From: Deltaproteobacteria bacterium
Lineage (GTDB): Bacteria > Desulfobacterota > BSN033 > UBA1163
Reading direction: 5' to 3'
Length of the DNA: 31,365 nucleotides
Assembly: GCA_016875255.1 (NCBI GenBank)
Contig: VGRU01000015.1
Location: 1 to 31,365 of the forward strand
Below the pieces are notes generated by a model. It searched no databases and had not been told where the DNA came from. It worked only from the letters and a program-made list of their open reading frames with translations. Shown in pieces: positions 14,555 through 23,208 of the stretch (positions are counted from its first letter, which is position 1; the number at the start of each line of letters is the position of its first letter). A program made the position numbers and the translations under genes.

Positions 14555-15638
14555 TTAATTTCGGGTTGAGTGGAAGCCTTATCCTGAAGGTTGAGCCTCG
14601 ATTCAACTCGCTCCTCACGGTGATGTCCCCGTGATGGTCCGAGATGATCTTTTTGGCGATCGAAAGTCCCAGACCAGAACCCGTGGGTTTGGTGCTGAAC
14701 ATAAAATCAAAAATCTTGTGGAGATGATCCTTGGATATCCCGGTTCCGTTGTCCTTAATGATGATGAAGACATTCTTCTTCGATGCGCGCGTCAAGAGAT
14801 GGATCTCCCCTCTTTCCGAGACGGCCTGAACGCTGTTGATGAGGAGATTGGAGATTGCCAGGTTGATCTGGCTCACATCGATCTTCACCAGGGGCAGTTT
14901 CCTCTGAAAATGGACATCGATCCTTGCGTTCTTCATCTGGGCATCCGGCCTTAACAATCGAGCGATCGAATCCAGGACGTCATTCAACTGGACCCATTCA
15001 AATTTCAGGGGAGGGAGGCGATTGAAATCGAGAAACTCTTTGAGATTATTCTCAAGCCGGAGGGTCTCGTAACTGATAAAATTGAGAAGGGATTGAATCT
15101 CTCCCTTCTGGGCGAGGTGAACCTCTTCTCTCAGTTCATCCCTCAACAATTCAATATTGATGTTGAGGGAACTGAGGGGGTTCCGAATCTCATGGGCCAT
15201 CCATCTCGCAAGCATGCCGATCGTGGAGAGGTCTTTGCTCTGGCTGATCTCGCGTGAGAGCAACCCCTTTTCCGTGATATCCGCAAAGGTGGCCAGGCAT
15301 CCGATGAAAATTCCCTTTCTGTCATAGACGGGATAAAAACTGCACCGGAGCAGCTGTGCCTCCTCCTCCGAGACAGCTGGAAAATGGATGGCTAACTCAA
15401 GATCGTGATGGCCCTCTCTATGTTCGTAAACGGAATCGAATTGCTTCCTGATGATCTTATAAGGGATGACCCGTTCCAGCTTCTTTCCCATTGCCTGCTT
15501 TTCTTTGACCTTGAAAAACTCCACGGCTACGGGATTGAAGATCTGGATCCGGCCCCGGCTATCGGCAAAGACAACCGCCTCTTTTAAATGTCTCAGGATG
15601 ATTTCAAACAGATCTGGGTCAGGCCGGTTGATTCTCAT
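14547..15638 (-). CDS. Cytoplasmic PAS-domain sensor histidine kinase, NtrB-like
   Basis: The 363-residue protein has no membrane segment. A PAS domain covers about 10-125 (EAVVFADSRGRIQIFNP). The dimerisation/phospho-acceptor domain carries H149 in MAHEIRNPLSSL. The ATPase domain shows the N box (ISNLLINSVQA), G1 (KDNGTGI) and G2 (GSGLGLSIAKKI). It should autophosphorylate in response to a cytosolic cue sensed by PAS and pass phosphate to the NtrC-type regulator next door. The gene starts three bases after the stop of ATP-grasp ligase B, so ligase and sensor are probably made together; the kinase may sense a metabolite of that pathway. Its final codons lie within an intergenic-type repeat. 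Confidence 0.92.
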   Translation of the reverse strand: MRINRPDPDLFEIILRHLKEAVVFADSRGRIQIFNPVAVEFFKVKEKQAMGKKLERVIPYKIIRKQFDSVYEHREGHHDLELAIHFPAVSEEEAQLLRCSFYPVYDRKGIFIGCLATFADITEKGLLSREISQSKDLSTIGMLARWMAHEIRNPLSSLNINIELLRDELREEVHLAQKGEIQSLLNFISYETLRLENNLKEFLDFNRLPPLKFEWVQLNDVLDSIARLLRPDAQMKNARIDVHFQRKLPLVKIDVSQINLAISNLLINSVQAVSERGEIHLLTRASKKNVFIIIKDNGTGISKDHLHKIFDFMFSTKPTGSGLGLSIAKKIISDHHGDITVRSELNRGSTFRIRLPLNPKLSS

Positions 15639-15641
15639 CCA

Positions 15642-16655
15642 TTACCCCGCGATCCCATATCGTTCCAGGGCGTGATGGAAAATGGTTTGAACCAATCGGC
15701 TATACTCCCAGCCCATCCGTCCGGCCATGATGGGAAGATCGCCATACACCGGAGACAGACCCCGAAGTGGATTGATTTCAAGGAAATAGGGAATCCCATC
15801 CTCCCCGACACGAATATCCACTCTCGAAACATCCCTGCAATCCAGAGCGCAATAGGCTCTCACCGCCACTTCCTCGATTCTTTTTTGCAAATCGCCGAGG
15901 ATCGGAGGGGGACAGTGGTAGCGGACCTTTTCCTCCCACTCTCTCTTCACCTCGAGAGAATAGATCGCCTCATCAGGAGAACTTCCTTTGATCTCGATCT
16001 GCATCACACCGAGAATAACAGGATCCGAATTGCCTAAAATCCCAACGGTGAACTCAGGACCGCTCACAAACTCCTCCACCAGAACAGGAGGGCCATAGGT
16101 TTCCAAAAGCCATTTCACCTTTTCCCCTAAGGAAGAAGGGTCGGATACCTTCGAATCGAGCCGCACCCCTTTGCTCGATCCTTCGTAACACAGCTTCACG
16201 AAGAGGGGATAGCGAAGGTCGAGGCCATGGAGGTCCTCCATCTTCTCCACCTTCTTAAACCCGGGGGTGGGAATCCCTTCGCTCCTGACCACTTTTTTCG
16301 CCATTGCCTTATCCAGAGTGAGGGAGAGGGTGAGGGGATCGGAGCCGGTATAGGGAATGTTTAAGAATTCGAGAAGGGCGGGGATATGGGCTTCTCTGTT
16401 TCGTCCCCCAATCCCCTCGGCGATGTTGAAGACAATATCGACAGGAAAGTTCCTCAACCGGTCGATCAAACCGGCGCCTCCGCCCAATTTAAGCACTTCG
16501 TGCCCATCCCTTTCGAGGACCCGGCGTATGGCGTCGATCGTCTCTTCCGAATCGAACTCCTCAAAAGAATCGATCGGCTGATCTTCTCGATGAGAAAAAT
16601 CCTTCTTTAAATCGTAGGTGATTCCGACTCTCAGTCTTTTATGATCGAGATTCAT
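15642..16655 (-). CDS. ATP-grasp ligase B, D-Ala-D-Ala ligase-related
   Basis: This 337-residue paralogue of ligase A shares RVGITYDL, DIVFNIAEG, NIPYTGSDPLTLSLTLDK, K154 in LFVKL, LVEEF and the metal site SRVDIR/FLEINPLRGLSP (D280, E293, N295). As in ligase A, the Ddl HGXXGEDG loop is replaced (AEGIGGRNREA), so a peptide or amino-acid ligase with a different substrate is likely. It is the first gene of the kinase/regulator operon, three bases before the kinase. The two ligases differ enough to act on different substrates or in successive steps. Soluble, no signal peptide. Confidence 0.85.
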   Translation of the reverse strand: MNLDHKRLRVGITYDLKKDFSHREDQPIDSFEEFDSEETIDAIRRVLERDGHEVLKLGGGAGLIDRLRNFPVDIVFNIAEGIGGRNREAHIPALLEFLNIPYTGSDPLTLSLTLDKAMAKKVVRSEGIPTPGFKKVEKMEDLHGLDLRYPLFVKLCYEGSSKGVRLDSKVSDPSSLGEKVKWLLETYGPPVLVEEFVSGPEFTVGILGNSDPVILGVMQIEIKGSSPDEAIYSLEVKREWEEKVRYHCPPPILGDLQKRIEEVAVRAYCALDCRDVSRVDIRVGEDGIPYFLEINPLRGLSPVYGDLPIMAGRMGWEYSRLVQTIFHHALERYGIAG

Positions 16656-16946
16656 CCGTTAAGAATCTCTATATCTCCGTTTTGCATCTTTGTCAATATG
16701 GATTTCAGAGATTTCTGAAAAAGTTCAGAAATCTCTGATTACACCGATTAGGTACCGATGGCACGGATTAAAAAAACATGGGTAAATAAAAGAAAATCTG
16801 TGAAATCAGAGAGCAAAAGATAGTTTTTCAAAGATCTCTTTCAACGGTGATCATATTTTTTATGACAAAAGAATAAAAGCGATATTTCGGAAGAACGTCT
16901 TTTATGTTACATTACATCCGGTATCCGTTGCGGAGAAAGAATTATT

Positions 16947-17666
16947 ATGGAAATCAAGCGGCAGGAACTTTTCCAATCACTGTCCAGTTTGAGAAAGGGC
17001 CTCCTTTATATTGTCGGAGCTATTGTCCTGCTGAGCTTGATTCTCTTTCCGTTTGCAAAGGAATTGCTCCGGTATCTCCATCGTTCCCTCCAGGAAGATC
17101 TGGTCGCCTACGGGATTCCCGAAGCCTTTCTCTCTCTTTTCAAACTGACGCTTTTTGCCAGCCTCTTCTTATCCATACCGGTCATCTTCTACTATCTCTG
17201 GAAAGCCTTCTCCCCCATTTTCCTCAAACGGGGGCTTAAATCCTCCCAGTTCATCCCCCTGACCGCCATCTTTCTTTTCTATGGCGGAGCCTTCTTCTGC
17301 TATTTCATCACTCTTCCCTTCGGCATCCAATTCCTCATGGGGTATCAATCGGCCACGATCAAACCCATGATCTCTGTGGCGAAATATATTTCCTTCTGCG
17401 TGGGGTTCATCTTCGCCTTCGGTCTTGTCTTTGAGCTTCCCCTTATCCTCGCCCTGTTGAGTTACATTCGTGTGGTCAACGCTTCGTTCTTAACTCGCAA
17501 CCGCAGGTATGCCATTCTAATCATGGCCATTCTATCTGCAGTGCTCACCCCCACTCCGGATGTCTTCAACATGGCCTTGATGGGAGGTCCGCTCTATGTC
17601 CTTTTTGAGATCGGCGTTCTGCTCGTGAAAATCATCGAAAAAAAGAGAGCTGTACCCGAAGGATAA
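16947..17666 (+). CDS. tatC: Sec-independent translocase subunit TatC
   Basis: The 239-residue protein has six hydrophobic segments and the TatC order of features: an N-terminal amphipathic segment (FQSLSSLRKGLL), a first transmembrane helix, a periplasmic loop with helix (GIPEAFLSLFKLTLFASLFLS), PVIFYYLWKAFSPIFLKRG before helix 3, FFCYFITLPFGIQFL, and the C-terminal SAVLTPTPDVFNMALMGGPL followed by YVLFEIGVLL. TatC binds twin-arginine signal peptides and passes folded proteins, often cofactor-containing redox enzymes, across the inner membrane. TatA/TatB genes are not in the window. It is the only clear plus-strand housekeeping gene here and diverges from ligase B. A strong terminator follows. 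Confidence 0.92.
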   Translation: MEIKRQELFQSLSSLRKGLLYIVGAIVLLSLILFPFAKELLRYLHRSLQEDLVAYGIPEAFLSLFKLTLFASLFLSIPVIFYYLWKAFSPIFLKRGLKSSQFIPLTAIFLFYGGAFFCYFITLPFGIQFLMGYQSATIKPMISVAKYISFCVGFIFAFGLVFELPLILALLSYIRVVNASFLTRNRRYAILIMAILSAVLTPTPDVFNMALMGGPLYVLFEIGVLLVKIIEKKRAVPEG

Positions 17667-17696
17667 AAAACCGAATAGGACATCTAACCTCTAAAA

Positions 17697-17727
17697 GAAA
17701 AGGCACACTCAAACAGTGTGCCTTTTC
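17697..17727. terminator. Bidirectional intrinsic terminator
   Basis: A 13-base perfect stem, GAAAAGGCACACT with AGTGTGCCTTTTC, closes a CAAAC loop. T-rich sequence follows on the plus strand and, by symmetry of the A-run, on the minus strand. It lies between convergent tatC and the small exported protein gene and can serve both. Confidence 0.9.
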
Positions 17728-17765
17728 TTCTCCATGTGACCTAAAAACCTGGCAACAAAATATTC

Positions 17766-18089
17766 TTATTTAGGGCTTCCTTTTGCTCCTGCCACTCCCA
17801 GGATCGTTACGGTGAAAGCCACAAAATTTCCCCTGTGGGGTAGATATTCCACCTGCACCCTCTCTCCGGGAATGGGATACCGCCGGGGGTTATAAACCGT
17901 TTTTCGACCGGTCCTGAAACTGACCAGGGCCTTATCCTTCTCGTTCTCCACATCCAGCACCATTCTTGACTCAAAACTTTTTACTGTCCCGACCATAACC
18001 AGCTTCTCCTGGGCAATCGAAGAACCGGTGTAAAGCAGAAGGAGCATGGCCACCAGGGTTAAAATAAACATTCCTTTAAACCGCTCCAT
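17766..18089 (-). CDS. Small exported protein of unknown function
   Basis: The 107 residues start with a signal peptide (MERFKGMFILTLVAMLLLLYTGSSIAQ). The mature 80 residues alternate beta-type strands (VMVGTVKSFESRMVLDV, ERVQVEYLPHRGNFVAFTV) with many charged residues and no cysteines, suggesting a small OB-like beta barrel. AGGAGG precedes the start. It is monocistronic, with the shared terminator downstream. No family recognised. Confidence 0.75.
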   Translation of the reverse strand: MERFKGMFILTLVAMLLLLYTGSSIAQEKLVMVGTVKSFESRMVLDVENEKDKALVSFRTGRKTVYNPRRYPIPGERVQVEYLPHRGNFVAFTVTILGVAGAKGSPK

Positions 18090-18118
18090 TTCTAATCCTC
18101 CTTTCTCTCAATTGAACT

Positions 18119-18169
18119 ACCACCAGCTACAAGCTGGTGGATTCACTACTGACTGAAGTCAGCTAAAGA
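18119..18169. repeat. Small hairpins upstream of the exported protein gene
   Basis: CCACCAGCTACAAGCTGGTGG forms a stem with a very short loop, and GACTGAAGTC is a second small palindrome nearby. These may be regulatory or the remnant of a small mobile element; no gene is attached. Confidence 0.4.
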
Positions 18170-18340
18170 CAAAACAACTAGCACAGAAATTCTCACGAGG
18201 GAGAATCTAAAAAACCTGCACATAGTATGCATACTAAAGTCTTCGCCTGTCCGCAAAAAGCGGATCCGCCTCCGGCGGAAAGGCGAGGGTTTTTCTCCCC
18301 GAGTGAGACAACCAAAAGACCGCTTTTATTCTCTCTATCT

Positions 18341-19357
18341 TTAACCGGGATTGAAGACGCAAACCCGGTTCCGGCCTCCTCTCTTGGCATCGTAAAGGGC
18401 CTGGTCCGCCATCTTGACCAGGTCTTCTTTTGTCCTTGCGCGGTGGACCGGAAAGTTAGAGATCCCTAAACTCACCGTCAGATTGATATGGGCCTGTCCT
18501 ACATCGAAAAGAGTCTTCTCCACTAATTTACGGATACGTTCCGAAATCATGGCGGCCTCCTCCACTCCGGCCTCCGGCAAGATGAGGATGAACTCCTCCC
18601 CGCCATAACGTGCGACCGTATCCTTCTTCCGAACCGATGCTTTTAAGAGGGAGGCAATCTCCTGCAGCACCTTATCCCCTTCGGTATGGCCGAAGGTGTC
18701 GTTCACTTTCTTAAAATGGTCGATGTCCACCATCACCAGGGAGAGGGAGGACCCGCCGTAAAAAGATTTCTGCGCCTCGACGACCAACCTCTCTTCGAAA
18801 TATCTCCGGTTATACAGGGTGGTGAGGGTGTCAAAAACAGCCATGGTCTTAACAGAACTGAACCTCTGAAAATGTTTTAATGTCGCCGCCATCTGGTAAC
18901 CGATGACGGAGAAAAACTGGAGGTCCTGAGCATCGTAGGCATTCGGTTGATCGCTGTTGAGTGAGACACACCCGACGATCTCCTCCTCCACGGCAAGGGG
19001 AAGGATGAGATAGGATTTCAGCGTGGCTTTCGGATCCATCGCCATATGAGAGGGTCGTAACTTTCTTTTCTCAACCTGGAGGGTCACCCGGCTGAGATCA
19101 TTTGGCTCTTCTCCAAGGATCGAGAAGACCCTCACCATATTGACGGCCAATTCCTGGGTAAACGAGGGAGGACAGGATTCCTCCTGGTAGAGGTAAAGGG
19201 TGGATTCCTCCTTCCAGAGGACCCCCAGGGCGGAGAATTGGAACAGATTGGGCAGGTTATCCCCGGCCGATTCCACGATCTCTTTCACCTCAAAGCTCGT
19301 GTTGATGGCATTGAGGATCGATCGGAGGATGTTGAGGTTTTTAACGATGAGTCTCAC
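18341..19357 (-). CDS. Diguanylate cyclase, GAF-like sensor plus GGDEF domain
   Basis: The 338-residue protein starts at a GTG after GGAG. Residues about 20-165 form a GAF-like sensing domain (SALGVLWKEESTLYLY, KSYLILPLAVEEEIVGCVSL). Residues about 170-335 are a GGDEF domain: DTLTTLYNRRYFEERL, MVDIDHFKKVNDTFGH, active-site GGEEF at 252-256, and an inhibitory I-site RKKD (243-246) exactly five residues upstream. It should make cyclic di-GMP with product feedback. No membrane segment is present. Its position 1.3 kb from the flagellar operon suggests a role in the motility/attachment switch, which is inference. Confidence 0.92.
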   Translation of the reverse strand: MRLIVKNLNILRSILNAINTSFEVKEIVESAGDNLPNLFQFSALGVLWKEESTLYLYQEESCPPSFTQELAVNMVRVFSILGEEPNDLSRVTLQVEKRKLRPSHMAMDPKATLKSYLILPLAVEEEIVGCVSLNSDQPNAYDAQDLQFFSVIGYQMAATLKHFQRFSSVKTMAVFDTLTTLYNRRYFEERLVVEAQKSFYGGSSLSLVMVDIDHFKKVNDTFGHTEGDKVLQEIASLLKASVRKKDTVARYGGEEFILILPEAGVEEAAMISERIRKLVEKTLFDVGQAHINLTVSLGISNFPVHRARTKEDLVKMADQALYDAKRGGRNRVCVFNPG

Positions 19358-19449
19358 TGCTTCTCCTATAAAAACCGATTACACAGATTTTTTTTCTATT
19401 CACCAATGCATACCTAATCTATGTAATCGGCCCCTAATCGCTGTAATCT

Positions 19450-19839
19450 CTATTTCTGAGAGATGAGACGCTCCGCCTCCCTGACCTTGGGAAAGACTTT
19501 GGGAAAGACCTCCCGGCTGATCACCCCTTCGGTAAGGGCCGAAAAGAGATTGAGAAGGTGATTGATCAGGCTTTGAAAACCCCTGTGAATTTCAACAGGG
19601 GGGAGGCTCCGGCATTCCTCTTTGACTTTCCCCGAATCAATTCCTTCTTCCGACACTTCGAGCGATTTCAAGAAAGGGTACTTCTCGCTAATTTTCTTAA
19701 TGGACAGGTTGAAAAGGAGTTCTAAAATGGCTTCGCCGACCATAGCAGAGACAACCTCCCAGACCTCTAACAACAGGCTGGAGTAGAGGTCCAGCACAAG
19801 ATCGGATGTATATTTTCCTCCTTTAATCTCTTTGGCCAT
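19450..19839 (-). CDS. Hypothetical helical protein
   Basis: The 129-residue acidic protein has no signal peptide or clear membrane helix. It is predicted mostly helical, with an amphipathic block (VWEVVSAMVGEAILELLFNL), a charged middle (SLEVSEEGIDSGKVKEECR) and a helical end (FPKVFPKVREAERLISQK). I do not recognise a family. It lies 35 bases downstream of the VTT-domain protein gene and 92 bases upstream of the diguanylate cyclase start, on the same strand, and may be cotranscribed. Confidence 0.65.
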   Translation of the reverse strand: MAKEIKGGKYTSDLVLDLYSSLLLEVWEVVSAMVGEAILELLFNLSIKKISEKYPFLKSLEVSEEGIDSGKVKEECRSLPPVEIHRGFQSLINHLLNLFSALTEGVISREVFPKVFPKVREAERLISQK

Positions 19840-19874
19840 CGGTCCGCTTCACCTTAAAAAACCGGAGGGTTGAA

Positions 19875-20588
19875 TTATGACCTGACTCCCCTCATCTTTT
19901 TTATATACTCATGTATTTCATGGTGGTAAATATAAAAAACCATAATGATCAGAGCGGATATTCCAAACAGGATCAACATAGCCATATATTGATGATCGAA
20001 TGCCTTTCCGCCCTGAAGACAGGCCATCAATGTGCCGGGAATTCTCCCGATGGTGGAGATGACGAGAAAAATGCCAAGATGCATGGGGGTCAGCCCAAGG
20101 ATATAACAGAGCGCATCCTTCGGAAAACCCGGGATGAGGAAGAGAAGAAAGCTCAGGATGACGCCTTCATGCCCGATCAAATAATCAAATCTTTTCATCG
20201 TCCGTATGTGGACAAACTTTTCAACAGCCACTCTTTCAAAAATCCTCGCCAGGACAAAGGCAAGCCAGGAACCAATGATGGATCCAATGATCGAATAAAT
20301 AAACCCTGCCTTGACGCCGAAGAGGTATCCTCCCATGAACTCGATAAGGCCTCCTGGGATGGGGGCTACAACCACCTGTAAAACCTGGATGAGGATATAG
20401 GCCAGGGGTGAATAGGCGCCGAAGGAGGTGATGATCTCCTTCAAATGGTGTTGATCGTGGAGGAGATCGTAAAATTCAATGGCCCTGATCCAGATCTGTG
20501 AATTGAACCGGTAGACGAGAAGAAAAGAAATACCCACCAGCAAGAGAAAAATGACCCACTTTTTACTTTTAAAAAGAGAGACTGTCAT
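19875..20588 (-). CDS. TVP38/TMEM64 (VTT-domain) inner-membrane protein
   Basis: The 237-residue protein has an N-terminal transmembrane helix and a VTT/SNARE-associated core: QVVVAPIPGGLIEFMGGYLF, AGFIYSIIGSIIGSWLAFVLAR, a re-entrant LLFLIPGFPKDALCYILG, then IGRIPGTLMACLQGG and a final helix. The paired G..P motifs are typical of TVP38/DedA-like proteins, implicated in lipid (undecaprenyl phosphate or phospholipid) translocation and membrane homeostasis. The substrate here is unknown. It is separated from fliJ by 106 bases and probably starts a new unit. Confidence 0.88.
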   Translation of the reverse strand: MTVSLFKSKKWVIFLLLVGISFLLVYRFNSQIWIRAIEFYDLLHDQHHLKEIITSFGAYSPLAYILIQVLQVVVAPIPGGLIEFMGGYLFGVKAGFIYSIIGSIIGSWLAFVLARIFERVAVEKFVHIRTMKRFDYLIGHEGVILSFLLFLIPGFPKDALCYILGLTPMHLGIFLVISTIGRIPGTLMACLQGGKAFDHQYMAMLILFGISALIIMVFYIYHHEIHEYIKKMRGVRS

Positions 20589-20694
20589 ACGGTGAGCGCT
20601 AAACAGAAACCTTCAATTATTTCAAGCTTAAATAACATAAAAAAGAAGGGGAGTAAAGTCTTCCTTCCATTTCCGAACGACTCCTTTGCCTTTT

Positions 20695-21165
20695 TCAGGA
20701 ATCACCTTCAGAATTTCCGGCAAAACGAATCCCTTTGCAGTAGGCTCCGATGGCCACCTCATCCAGGTCCTTCTGTTCCAGTTTTCCCAGTTCATTCAGA
20801 AAAGTTTTAAACCTTTTCTCCTTCAACCTCTCCAGTATCTTTCTCTCCTTCATCAGACCGGTTAAACGCTCCCGTTCTTCCTTGACCTCCTGCTCCGTCT
20901 GTTTCTTATTCAATTCCTTTTGCACCAGGTCCTGATAGCTCTCCTCATTGAACTCCTTGTGGATCAAGTATTCCCGGGCTAAAAGCCCCTTTCCCATCCT
21001 TTTGCGCAGTCCGCGATCGTTTTCCTCTCTCTGACCCGCCAATTCCTGGATTTCCTCTTCCTGCCTTCTCAACTGGCGATTCTTTCCGGCCAGCTTCATC
21101 CGGGACTCTTCTTCCAGACTCTCTTTCCAATTTAGAAGGCTCTGCAATCTGAACGAAAATCTCAT
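20695..21165 (-). CDS. fliJ: Flagellar export protein FliJ
   Basis: The 156-residue protein starts MRFSFRLQSLLNWKE, the usual FliJ beginning, and is an almost continuous antiparallel coiled coil rich in Glu, Lys and Arg. FliJ sits in the stator-like centre of the FliI hexamer and helps couple the proton-motive force to flagellar protein export. It follows fliI after 19 bases and is the last gene of the flagellar run in the window. Confidence 0.85.
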   Translation of the reverse strand: MRFSFRLQSLLNWKESLEEESRMKLAGKNRQLRRQEEEIQELAGQREENDRGLRKRMGKGLLAREYLIHKEFNEESYQDLVQKELNKKQTEQEVKEERERLTGLMKERKILERLKEKRFKTFLNELGKLEQKDLDEVAIGAYCKGIRFAGNSEGDS

Positions 21166-21184
21166 CGATAATCTTTCGACCCTT

Positions 21185-22510
21185 CTAAGCGCAGGCGGAC
21201 ATCAACAGGCGGAGGGATTGCTCAAAATCGACCTTTTCGTCGATCCCCTGGCGGAGAAACCGGTTGATCTCCGGCATCTTTTTGATGGCCTCATCAATTT
21301 GAGAATTGCTGCCCGGAACATATGCCCCGATCTGGATCAAATCCTCCGCTTTTTTATAAATGGCCATGAGCGAGACCATCCTGTCCCGGGCGGACAGATG
21401 GCTCCTGTCAACGATATCGTTCATCACCCGGCTGATGCTTCCCAGCACATCGATAGCCGGGTAATGATTCTGAGCCGCCAGCTCCCGGGTGAGGACGATG
21501 TGGCCGTCCACAATAGACCGTATGGCATCGACGATCGGATCATGGATATCGTCTCCTTCAGCCAGGACATTATAGATGCCTGTGATACTGCCCTGATCAG
21601 GAGTGGTGCCCGCTCTTTCCAGTAATTTGGGAAGCTGAACAAATACGCTTGGCGTATATCCTTTTGATGTGGGAGGCTCGCCAATCGCCAATCCGACTTC
21701 CCGTGAGGCCATGGCAAAACGGGTCATGGAATCCATCATCAGGAGCACATCCTTTCCCTGGTCTCTGAAATATTCGGCTATCGTGGTCGCCAGGTAAGCC
21801 CCTCTCATCCGGATGAGAGGAGGTTGATCCGAAGTGGCCACAACGACGGCAGATCTTTTCAGCCCTTCCTCTCCGAGGTCCTTTTCAATAAACTCCCTCA
21901 CCTCCCTTCCCCGCTCTCCGATCAGCGCAACCACATTGACCTGTGCCGCCGTATGCCTGGCAATCATTCCCAGCAATGTGCTCTTCCCCACTCCGGAGCC
22001 CGAGACGATGGCGATCCTCTGGCCTTTCCCGAGAGTCATCAAACCATTCATGGCCTTGATACCCACATCCATGGGAGCAGAAATTCTCTGTCTTAATAAT
22101 GCAGGAGGGGAAGGTCCATAGATAGGATATTCCATTTCGGACTGGAAAGGCCCTCTCTGGTCAATCGGGTGTCCCAGAGCATTGACAACCCGACCCAATA
22201 GACTCATTCCGATTTGAGCGCGGGCCGGACTTCCCACGGGCACGATCCGGTTTCCCGGTTGAATCCCCCGGGTCTCTCCCAGAGGCATGAACAACATCCT
22301 CTTCTCTCTGAATCCAACGACCTCTGCTAAAACCGACTCTTCACCCTCTCCCCGTTCAATCCGGCACACCTCTCCGATGGCTAAACGGGGGCCGGCCCCT
22401 TCGATGACCAGACCAACCACCTGGAGCACACGTCCATAACACCTGATGATCCTGGCGTGCCGGATCGTTTGATGATAGGAGGCCCAATTCGGGATAACGG
22501 TTGAATCCAT
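21185..22510 (-). CDS. fliI: Flagellum-specific ATPase FliI
   Basis: The 441 residues match the F1-beta/FliI family. The N-terminal domain (about 15-95) precedes a catalytic domain with Walker A GSGVGKST (171-178), the glutamate loop GERGREVREF, Walker B VLLMMDSMTRFA, and the export-ATPase signature GEPPTSKGYTPSVF. It powers unloading of export substrates at the base of the flagellum, with FliH as regulator and FliJ as central stalk. The gene lies five bases after fliH. Length and motifs are complete. Confidence 0.95.
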   Translation of the reverse strand: MDSTVIPNWASYHQTIRHARIIRCYGRVLQVVGLVIEGAGPRLAIGEVCRIERGEGEESVLAEVVGFREKRMLFMPLGETRGIQPGNRIVPVGSPARAQIGMSLLGRVVNALGHPIDQRGPFQSEMEYPIYGPSPPALLRQRISAPMDVGIKAMNGLMTLGKGQRIAIVSGSGVGKSTLLGMIARHTAAQVNVVALIGERGREVREFIEKDLGEEGLKRSAVVVATSDQPPLIRMRGAYLATTIAEYFRDQGKDVLLMMDSMTRFAMASREVGLAIGEPPTSKGYTPSVFVQLPKLLERAGTTPDQGSITGIYNVLAEGDDIHDPIVDAIRSIVDGHIVLTRELAAQNHYPAIDVLGSISRVMNDIVDRSHLSARDRMVSLMAIYKKAEDLIQIGAYVPGSNSQIDEAIKKMPEINRFLRQGIDEKVDFEQSLRLLMSACA

Positions 22511-22515
22511 CGGGG

Positions 22516-23208
22516 TTACTGATCGGGATGCCTTTCTGCTCCATCCATCTGTCGCCGGACCAGGGAAACCATCTCATCGAACTGGCTTTCAAAGGTCGCA
22601 TCCACTTCTCCGAATGATGTTTCCAGTAAACATCCGCCCCGGGTGATCGACGGGTCTTCAATCATTTTTACTCCGTCATTTTCATTGAGTGAAAAAGGAA
22701 CCTGGCCGGGATGGGCTGACAGGTATTGGTAATCCCCGGGATTGAGACGGACAACGGTTTTCCCCCGGTCCGTCACATATTGGAAGGCTTCCCTGAGGAC
22801 GGTGATGATCACTTCCTCACAAAATAATATTTCCTGGCGAAAAATTCTTTTCCCGATGCCGAGCACAAGCGTCAGCATCCCGCTTTCATAAGCCTGTTGG
22901 AACCCCTTTCTTTGTCGTTCGATCTCCAGAAACACATTTCTCAGCTGGTGAATGACCATTTCGACTCGCTTCATGCCCAGCTCCCGCCCGTCCTTCTCTC
23001 CCTGTTCAAAGCCTTTTTCATAGGCCTCCTTCTCGATCAGGAGCACCTTCTCTCTGGCTTCCTTCAGGACCCTTGCCTCCAGCTCTTTCAAGCCCGGATG
23101 AAATGAAAAGGCATCGGCCTTCGGAGAAAGGGAAGACCAGACTATTTCGAAGGACTCTTTTCGTCCAATTTCTTGATGAAAAGGGTCGGAGATAAATTTC
23201 TTAGACAA
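22516..23208 (-). CDS. fliH: Flagellar assembly protein FliH
   Basis: The 230-residue protein has a long central helix (ELEARVLKEAREKVLLIEKE, EKGFEQGEKDGRELGMKR) with Gly-spaced EXXG repeats, then a C-terminal domain with VTDRGKTVVRLNPGDYQYL and GGCLLETSFGEVDATFESQF, as in FliH/HrpE proteins. FliH binds FliI and restrains its ATPase while docking it to the export gate or C-ring. Its start overlaps the fliG stop by eight bases, so translation is coupled. Confidence 0.92.
   Translation of the reverse strand: MSKKFISDPFHQEIGRKESFEIVWSSLSPKADAFSFHPGLKELEARVLKEAREKVLLIEKEAYEKGFEQGEKDGRELGMKRVEMVIHQLRNVFLEIERQRKGFQQAYESGMLTLVLGIGKRIFRQEILFCEEVIITVLREAFQYVTDRGKTVVRLNPGDYQYLSAHPGQVPFSLNENDGVKMIEDPSITRGGCLLETSFGEVDATFESQFDEMVSLVRRQMDGAERHPDQ

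Noticed and set aside
13715..14569. Plus-strand open frame of 284 codons
   Set aside because: It is the mirror of the NtrC-type regulator gene; its His/Asp-rich composition is that expected of an antisense frame.
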